Source of the DNA: Gp7-AA6 sp036001245
GTDB taxonomy: Bacteria > Acidobacteriota > Thermoanaerobaculia > UBA5066 > Gp7-AA6
Reading direction: 5' to 3'
NCBI GenBank assembly: GCA_036001245.1
Contig: DASYUL010000049.1
Coordinates: forward strand, 124,001 to 188,000
DNA: 64,000 nucleotides
Part shown: positions 9,296 to 19,607 of the stretch, one piece after another
Numbering within the stretch: position 1 is the stretch's first letter
Layout of the letters: every line of letters begins with the position of its first letter
The notes under the pieces: generated by a model
The model's database searches: none
What the model was told of the DNA's origin: nothing
What the model saw: only the letters and a program-made list of their open reading frames with translations
Made by a program: the position numbers and the translations under genes

Positions 9296-11714
9296 GCCTT
9301 GCCCCCGGCCACCGGCTTGGCCCCTATGAGATCAAGGGGGAGCTCGGGCGCGGAGGGATGGGCGAAGTCTACCGAGCCCGCGACACGCGCCTGGGTCGCG
9401 AGGTCGCAATCAAGATCCTTCCCGCGGCGTTCGCGGCCGATTCCGAGAGCATTCGGCGGTTCGAGAAGGAGGCGCACGCGGTCGCGTCGCTGTCCCACCC
9501 GAACATCGTGACCCTGCTCGACGTCGGAGAGGAGCAGGGCGTGCGCTATGCGGTCGCCGAGCTCGTCGCGGGAGAGACGCTGCGTACCCGGATGGCAGGA
9601 GGCGCTCTCTCCCCGCGTGAGGCCGCGGAGATTGCCGCCCAGATCGCCGAAGGGCTCGCGGCGGCCCACGAGAAGGGGGTCGTTCACCGGGACGTCAAGC
9701 CGGAGAACGTCGTCATCACACCCTCCGGATTCGCGCGGATTCTCGACTTCGGGCTCGCGAAGAGGAGCGCTCCGGCCATCGGCGCCACCCCCGAGGACGA
9801 GGCGACGAGCAGCGCGCTGATGACCGAGCCGGGCGTCGTTGCGGGAACCGTCGGATACATGAGCCCCGAGCAGATCCGCGGCGCGGCGGTCGACGGCCGC
9901 TCGGACGTCTTCTCGCTCGGCGTCGTCCTGTGGGAGATGCTGACGGGGAGGCGCCCGTTCCGCGGGGAGTCGCATGTCGAGACCATGAACGCGATCCTGA
10001 AGGAGGAGCCGCCGCCCGATCCGTCAGTGGCTGCGCTGCCGCCGGAGCTCGACCGGATCCTGCGCCGGTGCCTCGAGAAGCGCCGGGAGAACCGCTACCA
10101 CTCCGCCGCGGACCTCGCGCACGACTTGAAGGCCCTTGTCTCGACCCCGACCACCGCGGTCCGAGCAATGCCGCCGGCGCCGCGGGCGGGCTTCCGAGGC
10201 TCGTGGATCGCCGTGGCGATCGTCCTCTTCGGGGCCGCTCTGGTAGGCACTTTCCTCCTGATGCGTCCGGCACGCCCGACCGGCGGCGGGTTGCCGCGGA
10301 CGATGGCGGTCCTCCCCTTCCGCGCGATCGGGACGGAAGGATCGGCGGAGCATTTCGGACTCGGTCTCGCCGATTCGCTGATCGGCCGGCTGGCCGCCGT
10401 CCGGGAGCTCACGGTGCGGCCGACGAGCGCGGTCGCGCGTTACGAGACGGTGCCCGCCGACGCCGCGGCGGCCGGCCGCGAGCTCGGCGTGGACGCTGTG
10501 CTGGAAGGGACCTATCAGAAGCTCGGAGGTGTTACGCGCGTGTCGGTTCAGATGACCGACGTCGGACGAGCCGCGATTCTCTGGAGCGACCGGATCGAGC
10601 TGCCGGAAGGGCGGCTCTTCGAGCTGCAGGACGAGATCTCGAACCGGATCGTCGAGAAGCTCCAGGTGAAGCTCGCCCCGGAGGAGAAGAGGCTCCTCGA
10701 AGGATCGCAGCCGGTGCCCGACCTCGCGATGGAAGAGTACCTCTCCGCCCGCGCGCTGCTCCGGGAAGTCTCCAATGCCACCCCGCAGCGCCGAGTCGAG
10801 ATCGTGAACGCCTTCGACCGGATCCTGGCGAACCAACCGGATTTCGCGCGTGCGCTCGGAGCCCGTGCCTATGCGAAGGCGTGGCTCGCGTTCGTCGTCC
10901 CTTCGCGCGAGAACCACGAGGCCGCGCTGTGGGACGCCGAGCGCGCGCTCTCGCTCGACCCCGAGCTCGCGGAGCCGCGAGTCGCGCGGGCCTCGCTCGC
11001 CTGGTCCTCGCTCGGTGGCTGGGACGTGGTGACGGCGGTCCGGGAGCTGACGAGCGCGATCGCGCGAGCGCCCAACCTCGAGATCGCTCACCTCGACCTC
11101 GCGCGGATCTACATTCATTCCGGCTGGAGCAAGGAGGTGAGCCGGGAGATCGGTACGGCGCTCCGGCTCCATCCGTCCGGAGAAGCGCAGAGGATGGCCG
11201 CCTCGGCGACCACATGGCTCGAGGGCGCGGCGACAGGCCTGCCCGAGATGCGGCGCCTGTCGCCCGAGATGCAGCGCAGCTGGGCGGCGCGCTGGCAGTT
11301 TCTGTGGGCGCGCGCGGTCGTGGAAGACCCGGCGCGAACTCTCCCCGACGCGGAAGCTCTCCTTCGCGAGGCGCCCCGCTCCGAGCCGGCCTTCGCGGCC
11401 GTGCTCGCCATCCTTCGGGCGAGGATCGGACAGCCGACCGCGGACCTCGAGCGGCAGATTGCCGAGGCCGACCGGCGGCTGGGCCACTTCCACCACGTGC
11501 TCCACTTTCTCGCGGACGTACGCGCGATCCAGGGAGACGCCGCCGGCTCAGTCGAACTTCTTCGTGAGGCGTCGAAGACCGGCCTGCCCTGCGGCCTCTG
11601 TTTCGACATGGACCCGATGCTTGCCTCGATCCGCGGCTCGAAGGAGTACGCGGCGCTGAAAAAGGAGATCGAGCAGCGCACCGCCGGTTATCGCGCGGCG
11701 CTGAAGGGCGTTCT

Positions 11715-11718
<4 letters not shown>
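9292..11718 (+). CDS. Membrane serine/threonine kinase with TolB-like and TPR domains
   Basis: Intact paralogue of the preceding gene, 808 residues, starting GTG with a GTGA overlap. Kinase domain at 8-285 (GRGGMGEVY, VAIKILP, HRDVKPEN, DFGLAK, SPEQIRG). One membrane helix (about 302-322, SWIAVAIVLFGAALVGTFLL) places the rest outside the inner membrane: a TolB-N-like segment (MAVLPFRAIG...GLADSLIGRL) and four or so TPRs. The C-terminus has a Cys pair in GLPCGLCFDMDP, conserved in the frameshifted paralogue. This layout is common in Acidobacteriota and fits a one-component sensor kinase; ligand and substrates are unknown. Confidence 0.9.
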
Positions 11719-12377
<659 letters not shown>

Positions 12378-12384
12378 GGGGATC

Positions 12385-13668
12385 TCAAAGCGCGGCGGCG
12401 AGGTCGGGCGCGGTCAGCGGCAGCTTCCCGACGTTTCCGACGACCGACAGGGACAGGACCCGCCCGTCGAGAAGCCGCTCGGCCTCCTCGGCCATGTCGT
12501 CGGACGTCACGGCGTCGGCCTTGGCGAGCCACTCCTCCATCGGGGCGACCCGGCCGAGGTAGAACTCCTGGCGAGCCTGGGAAGACATCCGGGAGACCGT
12601 TGATTCGAGCGCCAGGATCATGTTGCCCTTCAAGTTCTGCTTGGCCCAGGCGAGCTCGCGCGGCCGGACGCCGTCGCGCTTCAGCTTACGGAGCTCCCGG
12701 AGAGTGACCTCGAGCACCCGGGCGAGGTTCTTGGGGGCGCACGCCGCGTAAATCGTCTCGTATCCGCCCAGGCGGTAGGAGTTCAGGCTCGACGCGATCG
12801 AGTAGACGAGGCCGCGCTTCTCGCGGACCTCCTGAAAGAGACGGGAGGACATTCCGCCGCCGAGCACGATGTCCAGGAGGTGTGCGGCGAACCGGCGACC
12901 GCTTCCCTGGGGCGGCCCCTCCACCCCGAGGCAGACGTGCGCCTGCTCGAGGCCGCGGCGAGACTTCACCTGGATGTGCTGGTGCGAGTGCGGCTTGCCC
13001 GCGAGGCGATCGCCCGGCCGCCGCTGGCCGTTGGCGCGGCCGTTGCGCCGGCGGAACAGCCTCTCGAGGGAGTCCAGCACCTCGAGCTCGCGGACGTGCC
13101 CTGCGACGGAGACGATCAGGTTGTCGGGGGTGTAGCGCTCCCGGTAGTAGCGATAGAGGTCTCCGAGCCCGATGTCCCGAACGGTCTCCGCGGTTCCGAG
13201 GATCGGCTGACCCAAGGCGTGGGTGCGCCAGAAGGAACGCACGAACATCTCGTGCACGAGGTCGTCGGGGTTGTCGTTCATCTCGCCGATCTCCTCGAGG
13301 ATGACGCCCCTCTCGACCTCGATGTCGTCCGACTCGAACGCCGGCGCCAGGACGATATCTCCCAGCAGATCCAGAGCTTCGGCAAACCGGGCGTCCAGGG
13401 TGTGCGCGTAGAAGCCGGTGTACTCCTTGGTCGTGAAGGCGTCTACGTCGCCGCCGAGCCGGTCGATGGCCCGCGCGATCTCGACGGTCGTCCGGCGGCG
13501 GGTCCGCTTGAAGAGTACGTGCTCGAGAAAGTGCGAGAGACCGCGCTTGCCGGGCGGCTCCTCCCCCGACCCGGCTCCCATGAAGAAGCCGAGCGAGAAC
13601 GACCGCACGTCCTGCATCTCGTCGATCAGGACGGTCGTGCCGTTTTCGAGGAGGTGTTTGCGGACCAT
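12385..13668 (-). CDS. M16-family zinc metallopeptidase
   Basis: Insulinase/processing-peptidase-type protease, 427 residues. The inverted zinc motif HFLEH is at residues 46-50 with a downstream Glu in LEEIGEMND. The second, inactive half is marked by GGGMSSRLFQEVREKRGLVY, the usual R/Y substrate-binding segment. No signal peptide, so probably cytosolic. Length matches single-chain PqqL/YmxG-like members that dimerise. It sits downstream of, and in the same direction as, the secretion operon but 135 bases away. Substrate unknown. Confidence 0.9.
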   Translation of the reverse strand: MVRKHLLENGTTVLIDEMQDVRSFSLGFFMGAGSGEEPPGKRGLSHFLEHVLFKRTRRRTTVEIARAIDRLGGDVDAFTTKEYTGFYAHTLDARFAEALDLLGDIVLAPAFESDDIEVERGVILEEIGEMNDNPDDLVHEMFVRSFWRTHALGQPILGTAETVRDIGLGDLYRYYRERYTPDNLIVSVAGHVRELEVLDSLERLFRRRNGRANGQRRPGDRLAGKPHSHQHIQVKSRRGLEQAHVCLGVEGPPQGSGRRFAAHLLDIVLGGGMSSRLFQEVREKRGLVYSIASSLNSYRLGGYETIYAACAPKNLARVLEVTLRELRKLKRDGVRPRELAWAKQNLKGNMILALESTVSRMSSQARQEFYLGRVAPMEEWLAKADAVTSDDMAEEAERLLDGRVLSLSVVGNVGKLPLTAPDLAAAL

Positions 13669-13802
13669 AGGAAGTCCCCGGCGGGGAGGCCAATTCTACT
13701 CCGGGGAACTTCCGGCGATACGGTTCACTAAGTGACTGCCGGAGAGAGACTTGACTGACGAATCGAGGCGTCGAGACGGCCGAAACGATCCCTCGGATCG
13801 GG

Positions 13803-14456
13803 CTACGGGCGGCTTCCGGGCGTCAGGCGGCGAAGGGTGTTCGGGTTGAGGATGTTCGGATTGAAGGTGCCCATGCTCACGTCGCTGTCGGCGTCTCCCA
13901 CGATGAATCGCCACTCGTCGTAGAACCGCCTCCCCCGCCACTCCCGCAGCGCCTCCTTGTGGACCTTCGAGCGGACTCCGACGATATTGCCCACGATCTT
14001 CTCCTCCCCCTGGCCTCCGAGGGTGCCGGGCGTCGGGGTCGGCTTGACGAGGTTGGCGTAGGTCGCCGGCGGCCGGTTGCTCGGATCGACGTTCTGGTCG
14101 ACGAAGGGCGTCGACTCCGGCTGGCCCTGGATCAGGAGCTTCCAGTCGTTGCAGTCGCACATCGGGTCTTTCCAGAGCTTGCGGATCGACCGGGGATTGT
14201 TCTCCCACATCTCCTTCAGGGAAGTCGGATAGCGCCCGTAGCGCCGCCGGAAGATCGCGATCGCGCGGGCGTACTGCTTGCCGCGGAAGAGGAGCTCCTC
14301 CTCCCTCTCGCGCCGCATGATCATCCCGATCGAGGGACCGACGGCCGCGATCAGGATCGTCATGATCGCGATGAAGATGACGACGGCCACCATGGTGAAG
14401 CCGCCAGGGCCCTTGCGCCGGGGTCTCGCGTTGCCGGCGACCGGCTCACGGCTCAC
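13803..14456 (-). CDS. Pseudopilin-like protein lacking the conserved Glu5
   Basis: Last gene of the secretion operon, 217 residues. A basic leader ending in GPGG is followed by FTMVAVVIFIAIMTILIAAV, a typical prepilin cleavage site plus hydrophobic helix. Position 5 of the mature protein is Ala instead of the near-universal Glu. Among T2SS pseudopilins the tip protein GspK is the one that usually lacks Glu5, so a minor or tip role is possible. The remainder has a CDCNDWKLL segment and a Pro/Thr-rich stretch but no domain I recognise. It begins four bases after the preceding pseudopilin stop. Confidence 0.75.
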   Translation of the reverse strand: MSREPVAGNARPRRKGPGGFTMVAVVIFIAIMTILIAAVGPSIGMIMRREREEELLFRGKQYARAIAIFRRRYGRYPTSLKEMWENNPRSIRKLWKDPMCDCNDWKLLIQGQPESTPFVDQNVDPSNRPPATYANLVKPTPTPGTLGGQGEEKIVGNIVGVRSKVHKEALREWRGRRFYDEWRFIVGDADSDVSMGTFNPNILNPNTLRRLTPGSRP

Positions 14457-14460
14457 GCGT

Positions 14461-14922
14461 TTACCAATCCTTGTACAGCGTGCCGTCGAGCGCCTTCCCG
14501 GTCGAGCCGCTCTTGACGTCGGTGATGCCGGGATTGGGGCTTTCCTCGGGCGGAGCCGCGCCCTCCGACGCGGGCTCGAGCTCTTCGTAGACGACGACCC
14601 ACGTGTCCCGCGATTTCGTCATCGGGTCGAGCGGAATCTGTCGGAGATATCCCCCCGAGACGAGCGTCGGCAGGTCGGGCGGGTAGTAGCCCTTGTCGCC
14701 GTGGAACTGGTCGATCGTGCTCCGCATCGTGAAGAGATCTTCTTTGAGCGCCGCCTCCCGGGCCCGCTGCGGCGAATCGCGCAGCGCCGGGATCGCGATC
14801 GCGGCGAGGATCCCGATGATGGTCATCACGACGAGGAGCTCGAGGAGGGTGAACCCGGCCTGCCCGGGGCTCACGGGCCCGGCTGAGAGCCGAGAGCTGA
14901 CAGCTGAGAGCTTTCTTCTCAT
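14461..14922 (-). CDS. gspG: GspG-type major pseudopilin
   Basis: Class III signal followed by GFTLLELLVVMTIIGILAAI with Glu5 present, then the GspG-like core (LPTLVSGGYLRQIPLDPMTK) and a C-terminal DGTLYKDW also found in the next pseudopilin. 153 residues. The leader (LSAVSSRLSAG) is encoded by a short-period repeat of the AGCTGAGAGC family, so the N-terminus was probably shaped by repeat insertion. The start overlaps the upstream pseudopilin stop (ATGA at 14922). Function: subunit of the periplasmic pseudopilus. Confidence 0.85.
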   Translation of the reverse strand: MRRKLSAVSSRLSAGPVSPGQAGFTLLELLVVMTIIGILAAIAIPALRDSPQRAREAALKEDLFTMRSTIDQFHGDKGYYPPDLPTLVSGGYLRQIPLDPMTKSRDTWVVVYEELEPASEGAAPPEESPNPGITDVKSGSTGKALDGTLYKDW

Positions 14923-15416
14923 CACCAGTCCTTGTAGTGCGTCCCGTCGATGCCCCGGCCTTCCGACAGGGAGTACACGTCGTAGACGTTCTGACCTCCC
15001 CAGGAAAACGAGTCCTTCTCGTCCTGGAACGACCGCAGCCCCCACTCCGGCTTCTTGGTCATCGGATCGATCGGGATCCGGCGCAGGAACTTCATCTTCT
15101 TGTTGACCTGGCCGATCAGGTCCACGCCTTCGACCAGCGTCTCGAGGTCCTTCGGGTAACCCTCCGAATCCACCCCCGCGAGAGGAATCAGGCCGGCGTC
15201 CGAGTACTGTTTGAACTTGTCGATCGCGTTTCGCATCAGGCGCAGCTGGTAGCGCAGCTCGAGCTCGTTCTGGCGCTTCACCGTGTACCGCGCGACCGGG
15301 ATCGCCATCGCCGCGAGGATCGTGATCATCGCGGCGACGATGGCCATCTCGACCATCGTGAAGCCGCGCTCCCGGGGACGGGGCACGGAACACGGAACAC
15401 GGAACACGGAAATCAC
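14922..15416 (-). CDS. GspG-type pseudopilin
   Basis: Second GspG-like pseudopilin of the operon, 164 residues, with RGFTMVEMAIVAAMITILAAMAI (Glu5 kept), the RIPIDPMTKKPEWGL motif and the terminal DGTHYKDW. Two G-type pseudopilins in tandem suggest duplication or distinct pseudopilus positions. The first 15 residues are read from an ACGGAAC tandem repeat (15385-15416), so the true leader may be shorter or tolerant. The ATG overlaps the secretin stop by four bases. Confidence 0.83.
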   Translation of the reverse strand: MISVFRVPCSVPRPRERGFTMVEMAIVAAMITILAAMAIPVARYTVKRQNELELRYQLRLMRNAIDKFKQYSDAGLIPLAGVDSEGYPKDLETLVEGVDLIGQVNKKMKFLRRIPIDPMTKKPEWGLRSFQDEKDSFSWGGQNVYDVYSLSEGRGIDGTHYKDW

Positions 15417-17755
15417 GGGGAACGAACCTCGATGGGGGCGTCGGTCGTGGCGACGACGCCGCCGGAGACGCTCTTCTCGAACGCGAGCTTCGTCCTCCCC
15501 GCGCCCATGGCCCGAACAGTGATCTCCGCGACCGGCCGGGTCGACGTCAGGTTGATCCCGCCGGGAAGCTCGAGCACGACCCGACCCCCCGAGACGCTGG
15601 CGTCGCCAGCGCCGGCGTCCGACAGGATCGGGCGCACGGCCACGACGGCGGCGATCGCGGGATCGAACTGGATGCCGAGAGTCGTCGCGGGGGACGATTC
15701 CCCTCCGGTCGCCCGCACGAGGACCGACTTCACTTCTCCCGGCGCGAGCGAGAGGGCCGGAGGGTCGAAGTCGAAGATCACCGACTCGGACGTCGAGGGC
15801 GCGACCGTCGATTCGGACGACTGCGGCATGACGCCGCCGGGAGGGGGCGTCGGCTGCGGCGGGATCGCGTCCCGAGGGTTCGGCGTCGGCCGGAAGGGGT
15901 CGTTGGGGAGGCCTCCCGGCACGAGGATCTGCGGCGCCGGCGTCACCGCCGGCTGCGGCGGGGGCGGTACGCCGCGAGGCAGGGCGGGCTCGCGCCGTCC
16001 GAAGTCGAACGGACCCTGCGCGGCGGGCGACTCGACCCGCGGGCTTGCCTGGAACGAGATGTTCGCGTCGGTCCCGACGTAGACGGGCTCCAGATCCTCG
16101 GCGGTGACGTCGGGGATCCGGAGGATGTGGGGCGTCAGCGTCAGCACCAGGTCCGTCGCGCTATCGATTGTCGCCTTCTTGGAAAAGAGGCGCCCGAGGA
16201 TCGGGATATCTCCCAGGAACGGGACGGCGTTCGTCGTATTGCTCGTGTCTTTCCGGAAGAGGCCGGCGAGAAAGTTCGTTTCGCCGTCCTTGAGGCGGAT
16301 GCTGGAAGAGATCGTTCGGGTCCCGATGATCGGCTGTCTCTGCCCGGACGTCACCTCCACGAACCCGTTCAGGTTCGAGACCTCGATCGTGAGCTTCAGC
16401 GTCACTTCCTTGTTGTGGTGGACCCGCGGCTCGACCTCGATCTTGATGCCGACGTCCTGGTACTGGAACGACGTGACCGGAACGATGTTGCCGCCGATGG
16501 TCGTGCCGGTGTTGAAGGTCGTCGTCGGGATCGGCACGCGATCGCCGATGACGAGCTGCGCCTTCTGCCCCTCGGAGATCCGCAGCTGCGGTTTCGCGAG
16601 GAGCTCAGCGTCCGTGTTGTTCTTGATGAACGAGTAGGTGAGGGACGGAAGGGTGAATCCGAAGGAACGGATCGAGATGTCGCGGAGCTGGTCCCAGGTG
16701 AAAGTGCCTTCCGGGGCGTTGGCGCCGAAGTTGGTCTTCCCGCCGCCGGGCGCCTCCAGAATCGCCTTCGACTCGTAGGCAGTGAGCAGCACTCCCAGGT
16801 CCTGCGTCTTCGACGTGTTGAGCTGCAGGAGCTCGACGTCCACGACGACCTCGGCGAGCTGTTTGTCGTTCTGTTCGACGATGCGCTCGGCGATCGAGAC
16901 CTTGTCGGCCGTGTCGCGCAGCGTGATCGAGTTTTCCGCCTTGTTGATGGAGATCCGCGTCGTCTGGAGGAGCGAACGCAGCGCGTTCGCGACCTCCGTG
17001 ACGTCGGCGTTCGACAGAAAGAACGTGCGGATGACGAGATCCTCGTACGTCTTGCGGTTCGCCGGGGTGTCGGCGGCGATCAGGATCGTCCGCTCGTCGA
17101 TGACCTTGTAGAAGTGATTCTCCTGGCGCATCAGCGTCTCGAGCGCGCGCTGGAAGTCCATGTTCGTCAGGACGATCGAGACGTTGTCGTCTTTCAGCTG
17201 CGGATCGAAGATCACGTTGATGCCCGCGGCGTCGGCAAGGGCTTTGTAGATCTGCTTGACCGGCTTCGGCGCCGGGAAATTCAGGCTGATCGGTCGGTCG
17301 CTCGCCGGCTCCAGGAGCGGCGGTTTCGCCCGGGAGCCCCGCACTTGACGCTTGAGCGTCTCGATGCGGCTCTCGCCCGTCCGATCGGCGATCACCTTCG
17401 CCGCCTCTTCCCGCGCCTTGCGCAGCTCGACCTCGGCGTATTGGTTCGTCGGATCGAGCAGGACCGCCTGGTCGAGCTCGACGACGGCGAGCTCCGGGCG
17501 CCCCGATGCCCGATACACTTTGCCCTTCTCGAAGTGGAACTGCGACGCCTTGATTTTCGCGCGGGCGAACCGGAGGCGGTAGGAGGGGTTCTTCGGATCG
17601 AGCTCCACCGCTCGCGCGTACTTGAGCACCGCGATGTCCCAGTGCCCGACCGCCTCCTCCTGGACCGCGTCGCGGAACGCCCGCGAGCTGGTGCAGCCGA
17701 CGAGAACGGAGAGCAGCAGGGACAACGCGACGCTCACGTGAATTCGGTTTTTCAT
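15413..17755 (-). CDS. gspD: GspD/PilQ-like secretin with TPR front and cohesin-like tail
   Basis: Outer-membrane gate of the secretion system, 780 residues. Lipoprotein signal ending LLSVLVGC, then TPR-like helices (about 35-110), N0/STN (about 145-205), N1, and the secretin beta domain (about 330-560: VEVEPRVHHNKEVTLKL, VPFLGDIPILGRLFS). A Pro-rich linker leads to a C-terminal cohesin-like beta domain (about 680-780, starting SVIFDFDPPALSLAPGEV). A start at 17779, overlapping the previous stop as ATGA, adds eight residues; 17755 follows AGGAGAAAGG and is chosen. The fused tail is unusual compared with proteobacterial GspD and may bind surface or periplasmic partners. Confidence 0.9.
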   Translation of the reverse strand: MKNRIHVSVALSLLLSVLVGCTSSRAFRDAVQEEAVGHWDIAVLKYARAVELDPKNPSYRLRFARAKIKASQFHFEKGKVYRASGRPELAVVELDQAVLLDPTNQYAEVELRKAREEAAKVIADRTGESRIETLKRQVRGSRAKPPLLEPASDRPISLNFPAPKPVKQIYKALADAAGINVIFDPQLKDDNVSIVLTNMDFQRALETLMRQENHFYKVIDERTILIAADTPANRKTYEDLVIRTFFLSNADVTEVANALRSLLQTTRISINKAENSITLRDTADKVSIAERIVEQNDKQLAEVVVDVELLQLNTSKTQDLGVLLTAYESKAILEAPGGGKTNFGANAPEGTFTWDQLRDISIRSFGFTLPSLTYSFIKNNTDAELLAKPQLRISEGQKAQLVIGDRVPIPTTTFNTGTTIGGNIVPVTSFQYQDVGIKIEVEPRVHHNKEVTLKLTIEVSNLNGFVEVTSGQRQPIIGTRTISSSIRLKDGETNFLAGLFRKDTSNTTNAVPFLGDIPILGRLFSKKATIDSATDLVLTLTPHILRIPDVTAEDLEPVYVGTDANISFQASPRVESPAAQGPFDFGRREPALPRGVPPPPQPAVTPAPQILVPGGLPNDPFRPTPNPRDAIPPQPTPPPGGVMPQSSESTVAPSTSESVIFDFDPPALSLAPGEVKSVLVRATGGESSPATTLGIQFDPAIAAVVAVRPILSDAGAGDASVSGGRVVLELPGGINLTSTRPVAEITVRAMGAGRTKLAFEKSVSGGVVATTDAPIEVRSP

Positions 17756-17775
17756 CGCGATACGGACCTTTCTCC

Positions 17776-18375
17776 TCATTGGGTGATCGCCATCCTTCGC
17801 GTCTCCGTCGGAGGGAAACGAACGAAACCGATGTCGATCGATTCGTAGCCGATCTTCCGAACGATCCAGTAGTTGAACACGACGTCCCCCTCTCGCGCGT
17901 TCAGGAGGAAGTCGTTGTACTGCAGCGCCGCGATGGGGCGCTCCTTGGCACCGAAGATCCCGATCAGCTTGAACGGCGGCTCCGGCGGCGCCGGTGTGGG
18001 CGTCGGCGGAGGCGGCGGAAGCGGCCCGACCATTGGGGGCAGCGTCGGGGCAGGCGTCGGCGGCGGAGGCGGGGGCTTCGTCGGTTCCCTCAGGTCGAAC
18101 AGGTCGCGCCCGGTGTCGACCGCGCCCGCGCGCGGGCGCGGCAAGAGGTCGTCCGAGGTGAGCGGCGGAATTTCGTCGGGGCCCGGGGTGGCCACGCGCC
18201 GCCGGATCCGCCCGCCGGGAGCCTCCCGCTCTTCCACGGAGGCGGCGACCGGCGCGGTCGGACTCTCCGCCGGCCTCTCCCGGGCGCTCCAGCGCACGAC
18301 AAAGAAGAGAAGCAGCACGGCGAGGCTTCCGAAGAGGATCGCCTGCCGGCGCGTGCCGATCACGACGCCCTTCAA
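17776..18375 (-). CDS. GspC/PilP-like inner-membrane linker
   Basis: 199 residues: one N-terminal membrane helix (LFGSLAVLLLFFVV), a long Pro-rich periplasmic linker (residues about 95-130), then a small beta domain (FKLIGIFG...RPIAALQYNDFLLNAREGDVV...WIVRKIGYESIDI) that matches the HR/PilP fold linking the inner-membrane platform to the secretin. Place in the operon, between the PilO-like gene and the secretin, is where pilP normally sits. Both flanking junctions are 4-base overlaps. Confidence 0.75.
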   Translation of the reverse strand: MKGVVIGTRRQAILFGSLAVLLLFFVVRWSARERPAESPTAPVAASVEEREAPGGRIRRRVATPGPDEIPPLTSDDLLPRPRAGAVDTGRDLFDLREPTKPPPPPPTPAPTLPPMVGPLPPPPPTPTPAPPEPPFKLIGIFGAKERPIAALQYNDFLLNAREGDVVFNYWIVRKIGYESIDIGFVRFPPTETRRMAITQ

Positions 18376-19022
18376 CGCTCCGCCGTCCTCTGGACGCTGC
18401 GAACGGTCTTTCGCGTCCCGGCCGCCGGCGCAGCCGGAAGCGCCGGCGGGAGAGGCGGCTTCTCTTCGCCGGAGAAGTACGTCGCGAGCGTGAGCCGGAC
18501 CTGGACCTCGCCGGGAGTCTCCGCGTCGCGGGAGAGCGACACATCCCGAACGACGATCCAGCGGGGATTCGCCTCGAACGCGGCGAGCAGACGCTTGAAT
18601 CGCGCGTAGTCGCTCTGGAAGCCGAAGCTGATCTCCATCTGTGACAGCGACAGGGTTCGAACCGGGGCGGTCGCGTAGCCGATCGATCGGGGCGAAACCC
18701 CCACCTTTCCCATGACCGCGTGAATCTCCTCGACGATCGGGGCGAGAGTCGCGCGGCGGGAACCGATGCGGCGCCCGTAGAACTCGTCGATGACCGATGA
18801 GACCTTGGCGACCCGGTTCCGCTCATCGGTGAGTTTCTTCGCCTCCGCCTCGCCCGCTGCGACTCCGCGAATCAAGCTCGCACGCCGGTCTTCGAGCGCC
18901 CCCTTTCGCGCCGCTCGAATCGAACGCGATCCGAGGAGAAAGCCCAGGTTCGCCAGCAGGAAGAGACCCGCGAGGACGAGAAGGCCGGCCCGGCGCCTCC
19001 AGATGTTCTCGCGCCCCTTCAC
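18372..19022 (-). CDS. pilO: PilO-like assembly platform protein
   Basis: 216 residues with one N-terminal membrane helix (AGLLVLAGLFLLANLGFLLG), a coiled coil (about 35-75) and a periplasmic ferredoxin-like domain (LSLSQMEISFGFQSDYARFKRLLAAFEANPR) typical of PilO/GspM. The start is a GTG overlapping the PilN-like stop (GTGA, 19019-19022). With PilM and PilN homologues directly upstream it forms the inner-membrane alignment complex. Confidence 0.8.
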   Translation of the reverse strand: MKGRENIWRRRAGLLVLAGLFLLANLGFLLGSRSIRAARKGALEDRRASLIRGVAAGEAEAKKLTDERNRVAKVSSVIDEFYGRRIGSRRATLAPIVEEIHAVMGKVGVSPRSIGYATAPVRTLSLSQMEISFGFQSDYARFKRLLAAFEANPRWIVVRDVSLSRDAETPGEVQVRLTLATYFSGEEKPPLPPALPAAPAAGTRKTVRSVQRTAER

Positions 19023-19603
19023 GCTCCTCCCTCCGGGTCGTAGACGGTGGTCAGCGCGAAGGTGTAACCCTCCGGTTCGCCCTCCTTGCTCTCGGGCCTC
19101 GTCTCGGATTTCAGGTCCACCGCAGCAAAGTACGGCGAGCGGGAAAGAGCGGCGACGGTTCGGACCACGCTCTCCGGACCGCGCCCGATGAGAGCGATGT
19201 CGACGAGGATCTCGCCCGAATCCTGGAATCTCGGCTGAAGACGCGAGAGCCGAACCTCCGGCGGCAGGACGCGCTCGAGCCGGCCGAGGAGGGTGGTCCA
19301 GGAGAACTGGCGTTCCTCGACCAGACGCAGCAACCCGCGGCTCTCGCCGGCGAGCTGCGACAGCTTGTAGTTGCTCATCGCCGCCCGGGCCGATTCGGCC
19401 GCGGCGTTCGCCTGCTCCTGTCGTTTCTCGAGCCACGCGATCTCGTCGCGGGTGTCGGCGACTTCGCGGCGGAACTCTCCGTAGAGGGTCGCGTTCACCG
19501 CGAAGAGGATCACCCCCGCGAGAAGCGCCGCCCCGGCGACCAGATAGACCGGCCGGTAGTCGCGAAACGGGCGGCGCGCGAAGTTGAAAGCGGTGCCGAT
19601 CAT
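19019..19603 (-). CDS. pilN: PilN-like assembly platform protein
   Basis: 194 residues. The short cytoplasmic N-terminus INFAxRPFR-like (FNFARRPFRDYRP) is the peptide that docks PilN on PilM. A membrane helix (VYLVAGAALLAGVILFAVNA), a coiled coil (REVADTRDEIAWLEKRQEQ) and a periplasmic ferredoxin-like domain (FSWTTLLGRLERVLPPEVRL) follow. Position between pilM- and pilO-like genes confirms the assignment. Confidence 0.85.
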   Translation of the reverse strand: MIGTAFNFARRPFRDYRPVYLVAGAALLAGVILFAVNATLYGEFRREVADTRDEIAWLEKRQEQANAAAESARAAMSNYKLSQLAGESRGLLRLVEERQFSWTTLLGRLERVLPPEVRLSRLQPRFQDSGEILVDIALIGRGPESVVRTVAALSRSPYFAAVDLKSETRPESKEGEPEGYTFALTTVYDPEGGA

Positions 19604-19607
19604 CTCG

